Assembly (NCBI RefSeq): GCF_001434405.1
Contig: NZ_AZFT01000053.1
Location: 186,001 to 250,000 of the forward strand
Direction: 5' to 3'
Source: Ligilactobacillus apodemi DSM 16634 = JCM 16172
Lineage (GTDB): Bacteria; Bacillota; Bacilli; Lactobacillales; Lactobacillaceae
Length of the DNA stretch: 64,000 bases
This document shows positions 8,742-19,366 of the stretch, piece by piece. The position numbers and the translations under genes were made by a program. How positions within the stretch are numbered: the first letter of the stretch is position 1; every line of letters starts with the position of its first letter. Under the pieces are notes generated by a model. The model saw nothing but the letters and a program-made list of their open reading frames with translations. It searched no databases and was not told the DNA's origin.

Positions 8742-9755
8742 ATGACTACTAAAGTAGGTATTAATGGTTTTGGTCGTATCGGCCGTTTGGCATTCCGTCG
8801 TATTGCTGAAACATCAAAAGATTTGGAAATCGTTGCTATCAACGACTTAACATCTCCAGCAATGTTAGCACACTTGTTGAAATATGACACAGCTCATGGT
8901 CAATTCGCAGGTGAAGTTTCCGCAACAGAAAACGCACTTATCGTTAACGGTAAGGAAATTCCTGTTTACGCAGAAGCAGATGCACGTAACATTCCTTGGG
9001 TTAAGAACGATGGCGTAGACTTGGTTCTTGAATCAACAGGTTTCTACACATCTCCAGAAAAGGCACAAGCACACATCGATGCAGGTGCTAAGAAAGTTCT
9101 TGTTTCAGCTCCAGCCGGCAAGATGAAGACAATCGTTTACGGTGTTAACGATGATACATTGACACCAGAAGACAAGATCGTTTCTGCTGCTTCATGTACA
9201 ACAAACTGCTTGGCACCACTTGCTAAAGCTGTTAACGATGCATTTGGCATCAAAGCTGGTACAATGACAACAATCCACGCTTACACAGCTACACAAAAAT
9301 TACAAGATGGTCCAGATCGCGGTGGTAACGTACGTAACGCACGTGCTGCAGCTCAAAACACAATTCCTCACTCAACAGGTGCTGCTAAAGCTATCGGCTT
9401 AGTTGTTCCAGAATTGAACGGCAAGTTAGACGGTCATGCACAACGTGTTCCTGTTATCACAGGTTCATTAACAGAATTAGTTGCAACTCTTGACAAAGAA
9501 GTTACAGCTGAAGAAGTTAACGAAGCAGTTAAGAAAGTTACAGAAAACAACCCATCATTTGGTTACAATGCTGACGGTATCGTTTCTTCCGATATCATTG
9601 GTACATCATTTGGTTCAATCTTCGACCCAACACAAACACAAGTTGTTGGCGAAGGCGATGCACAAGTTGTTAAGACTGTTGCATGGTACGACAACGAAGC
9701 TGGCTTTACAGCACAAATGATCCGTACATTAGAAAAATTTGCAAGCATGCTTTAA
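8742..9755 (+). CDS. gapA: Glyceraldehyde-3-phosphate dehydrogenase, glycolytic
   Basis: NAD-dependent GAPDH of 337 aa, which makes 1,3-bisphosphoglycerate in glycolysis. The NAD-binding [12 protein letters not shown] is at the N terminus. The catalytic Cys152 is in SAASCTTNC, and the partner His is in the following [12 protein letters not shown] segment. The gene starts after an ideal AAAGGAGG Shine-Dalgarno. Codon choice is strongly restricted (ACA for Thr, GAA, GCT/GCA, AAC), unlike cggR just before it, as expected of one of the most abundant proteins. It is the second gene of the cggR operon and is followed by a stable hairpin before pgk. Confidence 0.97.
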   Translation: MTTKVGINGFGRIGRLAFRRIAETSKDLEIVAINDLTSPAMLAHLLKYDTAHGQFAGEVSATENALIVNGKEIPVYAEADARNIPWVKNDGVDLVLESTGFYTSPEKAQAHIDAGAKKVLVSAPAGKMKTIVYGVNDDTLTPEDKIVSAASCTTNCLAPLAKAVNDAFGIKAGTMTTIHAYTATQKLQDGPDRGGNVRNARAAAQNTIPHSTGAAKAIGLVVPELNGKLDGHAQRVPVITGSLTELVATLDKEVTAEEVNEAVKKVTENNPSFGYNADGIVSSDIIGTSFGSIFDPTQTQVVGEGDAQVVKTVAWYDNEAGFTAQMIRTLEKFASML

Positions 9756-9798
9756 GATTTAGCTAAACGCTAATTTTTAACTTGTTAAGCAGGTTATG

Positions 9799-9837
9799 AG
9801 GCGGGGGGAGGCAGACTCCTTCCGCCTTTTATTTTTT
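9799..9837 (+). terminator. Hairpin between gapA and pgk (terminator or attenuator)
   Basis: AGGCGG and CCGCCT close a GC-rich stem (inner GGAG/CTCC) followed by a T-rich tail. It probably ends part of the cggR-gapA transcripts, or sets the gapA-to-pgk ratio if read through. Confidence 0.75.
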
Positions 9838-9859
9838 AAAATTTATGGAGGGTTACTTT

Positions 9860-11053
9860 ATGTCTAAACTTATTGTTTCAGATTTAAAAGATCTTAAAGG
9901 TAAAAAAGTTTTAGTTCGTGTTGACTTTAATGTTCCTATCAAAGACGGTGTGATCGGTGACGACAACCGTGTTAAGGCAGCATTGCCAACAATCAAATAT
10001 ATCACAGACAACGGTGGCAAGGCTATCTTGTTCTCACACCTTGGTCGTGTAAAAACAGAAGAAGACAAAGCTAAGTTGTCCTTACGTCCAGTTGCAGAAC
10101 ATTTAGCTGATCTTTTAGGTAAGAAAGTTACATTTGTACCTGCTACACGTGGTGCACAATTAGAAGAAGCTATCGCTGAAATGGAAGATGGCGACGTTTT
10201 AGTTGTTGAAAATACACGTTTTGAAGACTTAGACGGTAAGAAAGAATCTGGTAACGATCCAGAACTTGGCAAGTACTGGGCATCTCTTGGCGATGTATTC
10301 GTTAACGATGCATTTGGTACAGCTCACCGTGCACATGCTTCTAACGTTGGTATCGCAAGTAACATGGACCAAGCAGCAGCTGGTTTCTTATTAGAAAAAG
10401 AAATCAAGTTCTTAGGTGAAGCTGTTGACACCCCAGAACATCCATTTGTTGCTATCTTAGGTGGTGCTAAAGTTTCTGACAAGATCGGTGTGATCGAACA
10501 CTTACTTGACAAAGCTGACAAGATCATCGTTGGTGGTGGGATGACATACACATTCTACGCTGCTAAAGGTATCAAGATCGGTAACTCTTTAGTTGAAGAA
10601 GACAAGATCGATTTAGCTAAAGAATTGCTTGCAAAAGCTGGCGACAAGATCGTGTTACCAGTTGATAACGTATGCGCAACAGAATTCAACAATGATGCTC
10701 CTACAAAAGTATTTGAAGGCGATATTGAAGATGGCTACATGGCTCTTGATATTGGACCAAAATCAGTTGAATTGTTCAAAGATGTCTTGAAAGACGCTAA
10801 GACAGTTGTTTGGAACGGACCTATGGGTGTCTTTGAAATGCCAAACTTTGCTAAGGGTACACTTGGCGTTGGTGAATTCTTAGGTACATTATCCGATGCA
10901 ACAACAATCGTCGGTGGTGGGGACTCCACAGCTGCTGTTAATGAATTAGGCGTTGCTGAAAAATTAACACACATTTCTACTGGTGGTGGCGCTTCACTTG
11001 AATATCTTGAAGGTAAGACACTTCCTGGTATTGCTGCTGTTTCCAACAAATAA
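9860..11053 (+). CDS. pgk: Phosphoglycerate kinase
   Basis: 397 aa, full length. It transfers phosphate from 1,3-bisphosphoglycerate to ADP. N-terminal substrate residues are seen in VRVDFNVP and FSHLGRVK. The C-terminal nucleotide-binding lobe shows WNGPMGVFE and the GGGDST loop. I use the ATG at 9860 (MSKLIVSDL), seven bases after GGAGGG, rather than the in-frame ATG at 9845 that lies upstream of that Shine-Dalgarno. Codon use is highly biased, as in gapA. It lies between two hairpins and is followed by tpiA. Confidence 0.97.
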   Translation: MSKLIVSDLKDLKGKKVLVRVDFNVPIKDGVIGDDNRVKAALPTIKYITDNGGKAILFSHLGRVKTEEDKAKLSLRPVAEHLADLLGKKVTFVPATRGAQLEEAIAEMEDGDVLVVENTRFEDLDGKKESGNDPELGKYWASLGDVFVNDAFGTAHRAHASNVGIASNMDQAAAGFLLEKEIKFLGEAVDTPEHPFVAILGGAKVSDKIGVIEHLLDKADKIIVGGGMTYTFYAAKGIKIGNSLVEEDKIDLAKELLAKAGDKIVLPVDNVCATEFNNDAPTKVFEGDIEDGYMALDIGPKSVELFKDVLKDAKTVVWNGPMGVFEMPNFAKGTLGVGEFLGTLSDATTIVGGGDSTAAVNELGVAEKLTHISTGGGASLEYLEGKTLPGIAAVSNK

Positions 11054-11068
11054 TAACCATTGATCACA

Positions 11069-11107
11069 GCTGACAGGGGTAAGTTATTTGCCCCTGCCAG
11101 TTTGTTT
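11069..11107 (+). terminator. Hairpin between pgk and tpiA
   Basis: CTGACAGGGG pairs with CCCCTGCCAG (one bulge) and is followed by TTTGTTT. It may be a partial terminator or an mRNA stabiliser between co-transcribed genes. Confidence 0.65.
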
Positions 11108-11136
11108 AAACAATTTTCTTTGAAAGGATGATTTTT

Positions 11137-11892
11137 GTGCGTACACCAATTATTGCAGGTAACTGGAAGATGAACATGAATCCAGAACAAACTGCGGAAT
11201 TTGTAAAAGCTGTTAAAGATAAATTACCAAAAGCAACAGAAGTAGAAGCAGTTATCGCTGCTCCAGCTGTTGACTTACCAGCATTATTAGAAAATGCTAA
11301 AGGTTCTGAATTAAAAGTGGCTGCTGAAAATTGCTACTTTGAAGATGAAGGTGCCTTTACAGGTGAAACTTCACCTAAAGTATTGAAAGAAATGGGCGTT
11401 GACTATGTAATCATCGGTCACTCAGAACGTCGCGATTACTTCCATGAAACAGATGAAGACATCAACAAAAAAGCACATGCTATCTTTAACAATGGCATGA
11501 CACCAATCGTTTGCTGTGGTGAATCTTTAGAAACTCGTGAAGCTGGTAAGGCTGAAGAATGGGTTGAAGCACAAGTTAAGGCTGCTCTTAAAGATTTAAC
11601 AGCAGAACAAGTTGCTAACTTGGTTATTGCTTACGAACCAATCTGGGCTATCGGTACAGGTAAAACAGCTACATCTGACCAAGCAGAAGAAATCTGTGCA
11701 GTTGTAAGAAAGACTGTTGCTGATTTATACGACCAAGACGTAGCAGATAAGGTACGTATCCAATACGGTGGTTCTGTAAAACCTGCTAACGTTAAAGAAT
11801 TAATGGCTAAACCAAACATCGATGGTGGTTTAGTTGGTGGGGCTTCTTTAGTTCCTGAATCATACTTGGAATTGGTTAATTTCAACGACTAA
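11137..11892 (+). CDS. tpiA: Triosephosphate isomerase
   Basis: 251 aa TIM-barrel enzyme interconverting dihydroxyacetone phosphate and glyceraldehyde-3-phosphate. Catalytic motifs: Lys in AGNWKMN, His in IGHSERR, Glu in [12 protein letters not shown], and the phosphate loop YGGSVKP. The GTG at 11137 gives [11 protein letters not shown], eight bases after GAAAGGA; an upstream ATG at 11128 overlaps that Shine-Dalgarno and is rejected. The use of GTG may tune its level within the glycolytic block. Confidence 0.96.
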   Translation: MRTPIIAGNWKMNMNPEQTAEFVKAVKDKLPKATEVEAVIAAPAVDLPALLENAKGSELKVAAENCYFEDEGAFTGETSPKVLKEMGVDYVIIGHSERRDYFHETDEDINKKAHAIFNNGMTPIVCCGESLETREAGKAEEWVEAQVKAALKDLTAEQVANLVIAYEPIWAIGTGKTATSDQAEEICAVVRKTVADLYDQDVADKVRIQYGGSVKPANVKELMAKPNIDGGLVGGASLVPESYLELVNFND

Positions 11893-11925
11893 GATTAATT
11901 TTTACTTGGACCTTCATAAAATCAA

Positions 11926-11954
11926 TTGAAAGTTCCGTCTAAAACCATTAAAAT
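11926..11954 (+). promoter_or_regulatory. Putative internal promoter of eno
   Basis: TTGAAA, 17 bases, TAAAAT in the 119-base gap after tpiA. The -10 lies inside a small palindrome (CCATT-AAAAT-AATGG). It would allow eno to be transcribed independently. Confidence 0.4.
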
Positions 11955-12005
11955 AATGGATGAGGACAATATTTCTCAAAGTCAATCAAACTAAAAGGAG
12001 AGTAA

Positions 12006-13337
<1,332 letters not shown>

Positions 13338-13383
13338 TTAGTTGATTGATTGACTTAATTATCTTGTAGCTTAGCTACTATTT

Positions 13384-13421
13384 AGAGAAGAGATCTGTTT
13401 AGGCAGGTCTCTTTTCTTTTT
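13384..13421 (+). terminator. Terminator after eno
   Basis: AGAGATCTG pairs with CAGGTCTCT (one bulge) and is followed by a T-rich tail. A smaller palindrome (GTAGC-TTA-GCTAC) lies just before it at 13366-13378. Confidence 0.85.
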
Positions 13422-13474
13422 ACATATTTGTTAATTTTGGGGAAACAACTGAATATAATTTTAGGTGAATCAAG

Positions 13475-15022
13475 ATGATATTAAATAATTTAAAAAAGCT
13501 AAACTTTATTCGTGTTAAATTTATTTTGCGTGGTGCGTTAGTTGGGGTCATTTCAGGGCTAGTGGTAAGTTTTTTTCGCTTAGCGATCGAAACGATCTTA
13601 ACGACCGTTCAGCACTTGTTTTTAGCCTGGAAAAGTGGGGTAATGCCAGGCATGATTTTACTTTTATTCTTTTTGCTTGTTTTGGGGGTCAATGCCCACT
13701 TTTTAAAATCTGAACCCAATATTAGTGGTTCGGGGATCCCACAAGTTGAAGGACAGTTAGCAAGTGTTTTATCGCTAAATTGGTGGTCAGTTTTATGGCG
13801 TAAGTGGATCGGTGGCGTACTATCGATCGGCTCAGGACTTTATTTAGGCCGGGAAGGTCCATCGATCCAATTGGGAGCAAGTGTCGGTCAAGGGGTAGCC
13901 GAGTATCTACATTTAAGTTCGACTAAAAAACGTTGCCTAATTGCCGGAGGGGCTGCAGCTGGTTTGGCTTCAGCATTTAATGCCCCGATCGCAGCCTCTT
14001 TATTTGTGGTAGAAGAAGTCTACCATAATTTTTCACCTTTTATTTGGACGACTTCATTAGCAGCTGCTGTTACCGCAAACTTTGTCTCACTTAACTTTTT
14101 TGGCTTAAAGCCAGTTCTTTATATGCCGCAAGAACATTCTTTTCCAATCAGTGATTATTGGCAATTAATTGTGCTTGGTGTTCTTTTAGGCTGTTTTGGT
14201 CTACTATACGAATATTTAACGTTAAATTGTGGTCGTCTCTATCAAAAAATAAAATTTTTGTCACCACGTTTTTATGGGGTGATTCCGTTGATCTTATTAT
14301 TTTTTATCGGGTATTTTTGGCCTCAAACGCTTGGTGGTGGTAATCATTTGATTACTGGGCTAGCACAGGCAAATTACTCACTTATGATCTTAGTTGGGTT
14401 ATTTGCACTGCGACTGTGTTTTTCTGTTTTATCATATGGCTCAAGTCTACCTGGAGGGATCTTTTTACCGATCTTAACACTTGGTTCGCTTCTAGGAGCG
14501 ATTTATTGGGCGGTTGCCTTTCAGCTGGGAATTTTATCAAGTGGGGTATTGGTCAATTGCATAATTTATGCGATGGCAGGTTATTTTGCTTGTATTGGAA
14601 AAGCGCCTTTTACCGCTATTTTGCTTGTAACTGAGATGGTCGGGACCTTGGAACATTTAATGCCGTTAGCTTTAGTGTCGTTAACAGCGTATGCAGTTTT
14701 TGATATGTTACATGGACGCCCGATCTATGAAGCAATGCTAGAAAATTTAGTGAAACATCGGGGGCAACAAGCGCTTTTGACAGGTGAACAGCAAAAAGAT
14801 CAATTGGAATGGCCAATTTTTGTTGGTTCAAAATTACAAGATAAAATGATCTCTCAAATAAATTGGCCTAAAGAATGTCTAGTTTTAGCAGTGCGCAGAG
14901 GGGAAAAAGAAATGTTGGCTCACGGTAAAACTGTACTTAAAGCGGGAGATACGTTGCTCATTTTAGTTGCAAATGAGCAAGTACAGGCGGTGCGGACGGC
15001 ATTACAAAAAATGTCAGCTTAA
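13475..15022 (+). CDS. ClC-type chloride channel / H+ antiporter with C-terminal RCK_C domain
   Basis: 515 aa, membrane-embedded ClC protein with around ten helices. The three ClC signatures are visible: GSGIPQ, GREGPS (including the gating glutamate of exchangers) and GGIFLP. The last 80 residues form a soluble TrkA-C/RCK_C domain (LAVRRGEKEM...LKAGDTLLILV), which in other transporters binds a regulatory ligand. Chloride/proton exchange may help acid tolerance; the exact ion is not shown by sequence. The ATG at 13475 has an AGGTGA Shine-Dalgarno. It stands between eno and secG and is probably transcribed from its own promoter. Confidence 0.88.
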   Translation: MILNNLKKLNFIRVKFILRGALVGVISGLVVSFFRLAIETILTTVQHLFLAWKSGVMPGMILLLFFLLVLGVNAHFLKSEPNISGSGIPQVEGQLASVLSLNWWSVLWRKWIGGVLSIGSGLYLGREGPSIQLGASVGQGVAEYLHLSSTKKRCLIAGGAAAGLASAFNAPIAASLFVVEEVYHNFSPFIWTTSLAAAVTANFVSLNFFGLKPVLYMPQEHSFPISDYWQLIVLGVLLGCFGLLYEYLTLNCGRLYQKIKFLSPRFYGVIPLILLFFIGYFWPQTLGGGNHLITGLAQANYSLMILVGLFALRLCFSVLSYGSSLPGGIFLPILTLGSLLGAIYWAVAFQLGILSSGVLVNCIIYAMAGYFACIGKAPFTAILLVTEMVGTLEHLMPLALVSLTAYAVFDMLHGRPIYEAMLENLVKHRGQQALLTGEQQKDQLEWPIFVGSKLQDKMISQINWPKECLVLAVRRGEKEMLAHGKTVLKAGDTLLILVANEQVQAVRTALQKMSA

Positions 15023-15101
15023 TTGTGACTGGAAAATTTCTGTTAGATATGCTAAATTATAGTAGATGTAGTTTACCATAGCGGGTAAGGAGGTACATAC
15101 T

Positions 15102-15338
15102 TTGTACAATATACTCTTAACATTATTGCTGATCGTTGCTGTTTTGATCATCGTTGCTGTCTTAATGCAACCGGCTAAAACTGATAATGCCTCATCAGCT
15201 TTATCAGGTGGAGCAACTGAGTTATTCAGCAAACAAAAACCACGGGGCTTTGAAGCGTTTATGCAAAGAGTCACAGCTGTTTTAGGAATTATCTTCTTTG
15301 CGCTTTCATTAGCTTTAGTATATATTTCAGCACGCTAG
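15102..15338 (+). CDS. secG: Preprotein translocase subunit SecG
   Basis: 78 aa small membrane protein of the SecYEG channel with two hydrophobic helices (first ~25 residues and ~55-76) joined by a Gly/Ser-rich loop (SALSGGATELF). The start is a TTG eight bases after a perfect AAGGAGG, giving MYNILLTLLL. The order secG-rnr-smpB is a conserved Firmicutes arrangement. Confidence 0.93.
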   Translation: MYNILLTLLLIVAVLIIVAVLMQPAKTDNASSALSGGATELFSKQKPRGFEAFMQRVTAVLGIIFFALSLALVYISAR

Positions 15339-15349
15339 CTCCAAATAGT

Positions 15350-15385
15350 AAAGCCTCCTGCATAATAAAAACAGGGGGCTTTTTT
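15350..15385 (+). terminator. Terminator after secG
   Basis: AAGCCTCCTG and CAGGGGGCTT pair with one mismatch and are followed by a T run. It lies between secG and rnr. Confidence 0.8.
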
Positions 15386-15466
15386 CAGTGTATTAGTCGC
15401 TTTTTAGTTAGCAGATGTGGTATAACAGTGATGAGTGTTAATTATTTCGAAATGATGAGGATATAA

Positions 15467-17839
15467 ATGGAAAAAGAAAAAATAAAAGAATCACTTGTAA
15501 ATTATATGGAAAGTGAACCTGATAAAAAATTCACAGTACAAGAACTAGCAGATAAATTAGAGATGAATAAGGCGGGCCAATTTAATTTTGTTGTGCAAGC
15601 AGTCGCACAACTTGAACACGATAAGGTCATCAAGTTGGACGATGAAGGTTCTTTTGCAATTGTAAAAGAAGAACCAGTGCAACGTTTTACGGGGATTTTT
15701 CATGCAAATGATCGGGGCTTTGGCTTTGTAACGGTCGATCCAGAAGAGCCAGATTATTTTATCAATCCAACGCAAACTCTTTCTGCATTGAATGGGGATG
15801 AAGTTGAGGTTGAAATGATCGAGGCTGGTGATCCTGCAAGCGGGAAACGCCCTGAAGGTAAAGTTACGGGAATTGTACAACGTAATTTAACTCAAGTAGT
15901 GGGAGAATTTAAAGCGGCAGAAGATGAGAACCTTCCTGCGGGTATTATTGGAACAATCCACTTGCGAGATAAAAAGTTATCCAATTATCGTTTTCTAGTA
16001 GAAGACAAGGGACTTTCGCCGGTTCCCGGAGAAATCGTCTTAGCTGACATTACAGCTTATCCAAGTAGTGATTTACCAGGAATCATTAAAGGGGTAGCAA
16101 CTAAAGTCATTGGGAATGTCAATGATCCAGGGATCGATATTTTACAAATCGTTTATCAACATGATATTCCGCATACTTTCCCAGACGATGTGATGGAACA
16201 AATTGCAGATATTCCTGATCATGTAACGGAAGCTGAAAAAGTTGGGCGGCGCGATTTAACAGATGAACCAATGGTCACGATCGACAGTATCGAATCAAAA
16301 GACTTGGATGATGCGGTCAGTGTCCGTAAATTAGCTAACGGCAATTACCATTTGGGGGTTCATATTGCGGATGTGTCACACTATGTTACCCCTAATACTC
16401 CGTTGGATCGGGAAGCTTTTGAACGTGGAACCTCGGTTTATTTAACAGACCGTGTTATTCCAATGATTCCGGCTAAGCTTTCTAATGGGATCTGTTCTTT
16501 GAATCCTAAAGTTGAACGTTTGGCCTTAACTTGTGAAATGGAGATCGATCCGGAAGGTAAGGTTGTTTCCCACGAAATTTTCCCAAGTGTGATCAAAACA
16601 ACTGAACGGATGACTTATAAGGCAATCAACAAAATCTTAGAAGCAGACGACCAAAAGGCTAAGGAACGCTATGCTGATCTTGTACCGATGTTTAAGGAAA
16701 TGGGCGAATTGCATAAAATTTTGCTTAAAATGCGTAAACGTCGTGGTGCCATCGAATTTGAAGATACTGAAGCTAAAATCATTGTCGATGAAAAAGGTCA
16801 TGCGATCGATATCCAATTGCGTCAACGTGGTACAAGTGAACGGATGATCGAATCCTTTATGTTGGCTGCAAATGAAACTGTTGCAGCTCATTATAAAAAT
16901 CTAAACGTGCCATTCATTTACCGGATCCACGAAACACCAAAAGAAGAAAAAATCAAATCATTCTTTGAAATGCTTTCGGGCCTAGGAGTAGAAGTAACTG
17001 GGAAACTCAGTGATATTCAACCAAAAATGCTACAAGGTATTTTGAAAAAAGTCGCAGGTAAGCCAGAAGAGCCAATGGTTTCAGTAATGTTATTGCGTTC
17101 GATGCAACAAGCTAAATATTCGCCAGAACCATTAGGTCACTTTGGTTTAGCAGCAAAAGATTACACCCACTTTACTTCACCAATCAGACGTTATCCTGAC
17201 TTGATGGCACACCGGATGATCCACTATTATGCTGACAATGGGATCGGGGAAAATAGCCAAGCTAAATTCCAAACACAGTTGCCAGAAGTCAGCCAACATA
17301 GCTCACAAGCCGAAAGACGAGCAATTGATGCCGAACGTGATACCGATGCAATGAAAAAAGCCGAATATATGGCTGATCATGTGGGTGAAGAATTTGATGC
17401 GGTCGTAAGTTCAGTTACGAAGTTCGGGATGTTTGTTGAACTACCAAATACGGTCGAAGGTTTGATCCATATCAGTGAGATCAATGACGACTACTATGTC
17501 TTTGTTGAAAAACAAATGGCCTTGGTCGGACGTAAGACAAAGCAAACTTACCGTATTGGACAACCGATCAAAGTAAAATTAGTTAACGTTAATGCTGAGC
17601 AAAAAGAGATCGATTTTAAATTATTGAATTTAGGTGAAGCACCAAAAACAGATCTTTTAGACGGGGTTGAATTGCCAGAAATGCCACCACGTAAGAAATT
17701 TGACCGTAAAAATGGTGATAAACGTGGTCCAAAACGTCCATATAAAAAGCATAGTAAACGTCCACGTGACCACAAACGTAATTCACAAAATCAAAATGGG
17801 CGTAAACCATTTTATAAAAAAAGACGTGAACGTAAATAA
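15467..17839 (+). CDS. rnr: Ribonuclease R
   Basis: 3'-5' exoribonuclease, 790 aa. Order of domains: N-terminal winged helix (~1-70), two cold-shock OB folds (~70-240), catalytic RNB domain with the metal-binding aspartates in DSIESKDLDDAVSV, S1 domain (~630-715) and a Lys/Arg-rich tail of about 70 residues. It degrades structured RNA and, with SmpB-tmRNA, faulty mRNAs on stalled ribosomes. smpB follows after 21 bases, matching that functional link. The basic tail is consistent with RNA binding. Confidence 0.96.
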   Translation: MEKEKIKESLVNYMESEPDKKFTVQELADKLEMNKAGQFNFVVQAVAQLEHDKVIKLDDEGSFAIVKEEPVQRFTGIFHANDRGFGFVTVDPEEPDYFINPTQTLSALNGDEVEVEMIEAGDPASGKRPEGKVTGIVQRNLTQVVGEFKAAEDENLPAGIIGTIHLRDKKLSNYRFLVEDKGLSPVPGEIVLADITAYPSSDLPGIIKGVATKVIGNVNDPGIDILQIVYQHDIPHTFPDDVMEQIADIPDHVTEAEKVGRRDLTDEPMVTIDSIESKDLDDAVSVRKLANGNYHLGVHIADVSHYVTPNTPLDREAFERGTSVYLTDRVIPMIPAKLSNGICSLNPKVERLALTCEMEIDPEGKVVSHEIFPSVIKTTERMTYKAINKILEADDQKAKERYADLVPMFKEMGELHKILLKMRKRRGAIEFEDTEAKIIVDEKGHAIDIQLRQRGTSERMIESFMLAANETVAAHYKNLNVPFIYRIHETPKEEKIKSFFEMLSGLGVEVTGKLSDIQPKMLQGILKKVAGKPEEPMVSVMLLRSMQQAKYSPEPLGHFGLAAKDYTHFTSPIRRYPDLMAHRMIHYYADNGIGENSQAKFQTQLPEVSQHSSQAERRAIDAERDTDAMKKAEYMADHVGEEFDAVVSSVTKFGMFVELPNTVEGLIHISEINDDYYVFVEKQMALVGRKTKQTYRIGQPIKVKLVNVNAEQKEIDFKLLNLGEAPKTDLLDGVELPEMPPRKKFDRKNGDKRGPKRPYKKHSKRPRDHKRNSQNQNGRKPFYKKRRERK

Positions 17840-17860
17840 TTTTAAAAAGGACTGAAGTAA

Positions 17861-18328
17861 ATGGCCAAACAAGTACAAAAGGACCGACCTTTAGCCCAAA
17901 ATCGCAAGGCAAGTCATGATTACTATATCTTAGATACCATTGAAGCAGGGATCGCCTTGACTGGGACTGAGATCAAGTCAGTGCGTGCCGGCAGAATCAA
18001 TTTAAAAGATGGTTTTGCTCAAATCAAAAATGGTGAGGCATGGTTAATGAACGTGCATATTTCTGAGTATACGCAAGGGAATCGGTTTAACCACGATCCT
18101 TTACGAAATCGCAAGTTATTGTTGCACAAAAAGCAAATCATGCGCTTAGCGGAAGAAACAAGTGGAAAAGGGATCACTTTAGTCCCACTAAAGGTCTATT
18201 TAAAAAATGGTTTTGCAAAAGTTTTACTTGGAATCGCTCAAGGTAAACATAACTATGATAAACGTGAAACGATTAAACGGCGTGACCAAGAACGTGAAAT
18301 TCGCAGAACTTTAAAAAATTATGGCTAG
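17861..18328 (+). CDS. smpB: SsrA-binding protein SmpB
   Basis: 155 aa tmRNA-binding protein needed for trans-translation of stalled ribosomes. Conserved stretches: [20 protein letters not shown], the HKKQI region, and the basic C-terminal tail ([17 protein letters not shown]) that enters the mRNA channel. An AAAAAGGACTG Shine-Dalgarno precedes the ATG. It is co-transcribed with rnr. The tmRNA gene itself is not adjacent; a terminator follows directly. Confidence 0.96.
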   Translation: MAKQVQKDRPLAQNRKASHDYYILDTIEAGIALTGTEIKSVRAGRINLKDGFAQIKNGEAWLMNVHISEYTQGNRFNHDPLRNRKLLLHKKQIMRLAEETSGKGITLVPLKVYLKNGFAKVLLGIAQGKHNYDKRETIKRRDQEREIRRTLKNYG

Positions 18329-18348
18329 AAAATAGTGAGTAAAAGCTT

Positions 18349-18397
18349 AAAAATACCCCCTAAGTTGGACCAAAAATCTAACCTAGGGGGTATTTTA
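18349..18397. terminator. Bidirectional terminator between smpB and the TIGR01440 gene
   Basis: AATACCCCCTA and TAGGGGGTATT form a strong stem, A-rich to the left and T-rich to the right, serving both converging genes. Confidence 0.9.
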
Positions 18398-18400
18398 TTT

Positions 18401-18997
18401 TTAAGCAAGAGGATTCAGTGGATCAACTTGTTGGTTTAAGTTTTCAAAGCGATAAACGGCTCTTTCACCACCGATCAATTTAGGTCGTGAACTCAAATAA
18501 GTAACATGTGCATCACCGACTTCTTTGATCGATGTTCTGACAGGGATCTGAACAAATTTAACGTGCATCCCGATTGCGGTATCACCAATATCCATCCCAC
18601 CTTTTGCAATGACGTGTTCAACTTCAACCGGATCATTGAAGTGTTCAAAGGCCGCAACTTGAGTAGCACCACCAGCATGAAGGCTAGGGCAAACGGAAAC
18701 GATTTCGAAGCCATGGTTTTCTGCAACTTCTCTTTCCATGGCTAAGGCACGGTTTAGATGTTCACAGCCTTGCACTGCAAGATCGATTTGGAGTGGTTCT
18801 AAAACTGAAGTAACTGTTTCGATCACTGTGCGACCAACGTCTAAATTTGAATATTTTCCGATTTTTTTGCCTTGGATCTCGCTGGTGCTACAACCAAGTA
18901 CAAAGAGTTCGTGTTTTTTAAAATCAGCTTGCTCCAAAAATTCGGTCAAGCCGGTCTTGATTTGGTTAGAAATTGTTTTTAATTCATCTGTTTGCAT
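18401..18997 (-). CDS. TIGR01440 / DUF436 family protein (YwlG-like)
   Basis: Conserved Firmicutes protein of 198 aa, function unknown. Family stretches include VLGCSTSEIQGKKIG, QGCEHLNRAL and GGMDIGDTAIGMH. No signal peptide or membrane helix, so it is predicted cytoplasmic. The start at 18997 gives MQTDELKTIS, eight bases after AAGGA on the minus strand; the ATG three codons upstream overlaps that Shine-Dalgarno region and is rejected. It is a single-gene unit convergent with smpB. Confidence 0.85.
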   Translation of the reverse strand: MQTDELKTISNQIKTGLTEFLEQADFKKHELFVLGCSTSEIQGKKIGKYSNLDVGRTVIETVTSVLEPLQIDLAVQGCEHLNRALAMEREVAENHGFEIVSVCPSLHAGGATQVAAFEHFNDPVEVEHVIAKGGMDIGDTAIGMHVKFVQIPVRTSIKEVGDAHVTYLSSRPKLIGGERAVYRFENLNQQVDPLNPLA

Positions 18998-19006
18998 AAA
19001 AACCAT

Positions 19007-19145
19007 CCTTACTTTTTATTAATTAGTTCATATTTCATTATATACCAAGAATTTGAGACAAAGAAAAATCCTTTAAAAAAGTTTCACAGCCACTTGAGTG
19101 CTTATTTTTTTGATAAAGACGCACTTCGTTTTGGTTATATTGTTT
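19007..19145. other. Intergenic DNA upstream of the NrdR boxes
   Basis: No gene seen. It separates the divergent TIGR01440 gene from nrdD and is AT-rich. Confidence 0.5.
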
Positions 19146-19161
19146 TCAATATATATAGTAC
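19146..19161. promoter_or_regulatory. NrdR box 1 upstream of nrdD
   Basis: The 16-mer TCAATATATATAGTAC matches 12 of 16 positions of the NrdR consensus ACACWATATATWGTGT. It starts exactly 32 bases before box 2. Confidence 0.65.
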
Positions 19162-19177
19162 AGCTTTGTGAAACCAA

Positions 19178-19193
19178 ACACTATATGTTGTGT
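19178..19193. promoter_or_regulatory. NrdR box 2 upstream of nrdD
   Basis: ACACTATATGTTGTGT matches 15 of 16 positions of the NrdR consensus. Two boxes about three helical turns apart are the usual NrdR layout, so nrdDG is expected to be repressed when dATP is plentiful. NrdR is not encoded in the window. Confidence 0.88.
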
Positions 19194-19366
19194 TTAAAAG
19201 CAAATGGTTATATCATATAAAGTGGTTAAGGAATTATTATGTATTTAAAGATAGATAGTATATTGAGTTAGATAGTTAGTATGTTGAAACAAGTGGACCA
19301 TGATAGGATGAAAAATCGTGGTTCATTTTCAATTTAAAGACTATCTTTAGAAGGGATCTGAAGGTT

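Noticed and set aside
9481-9720. 79-codon same-strand frame inside gapA
   Set aside because: Out-of-frame reading of gapA, dominated by Lys/Leu/Thr from its codon bias.
10735-11190. Minus-strand frame across pgk end and tpiA start
   Set aside because: Arises from the biased codons of the glycolytic genes; it would cross a terminator hairpin.
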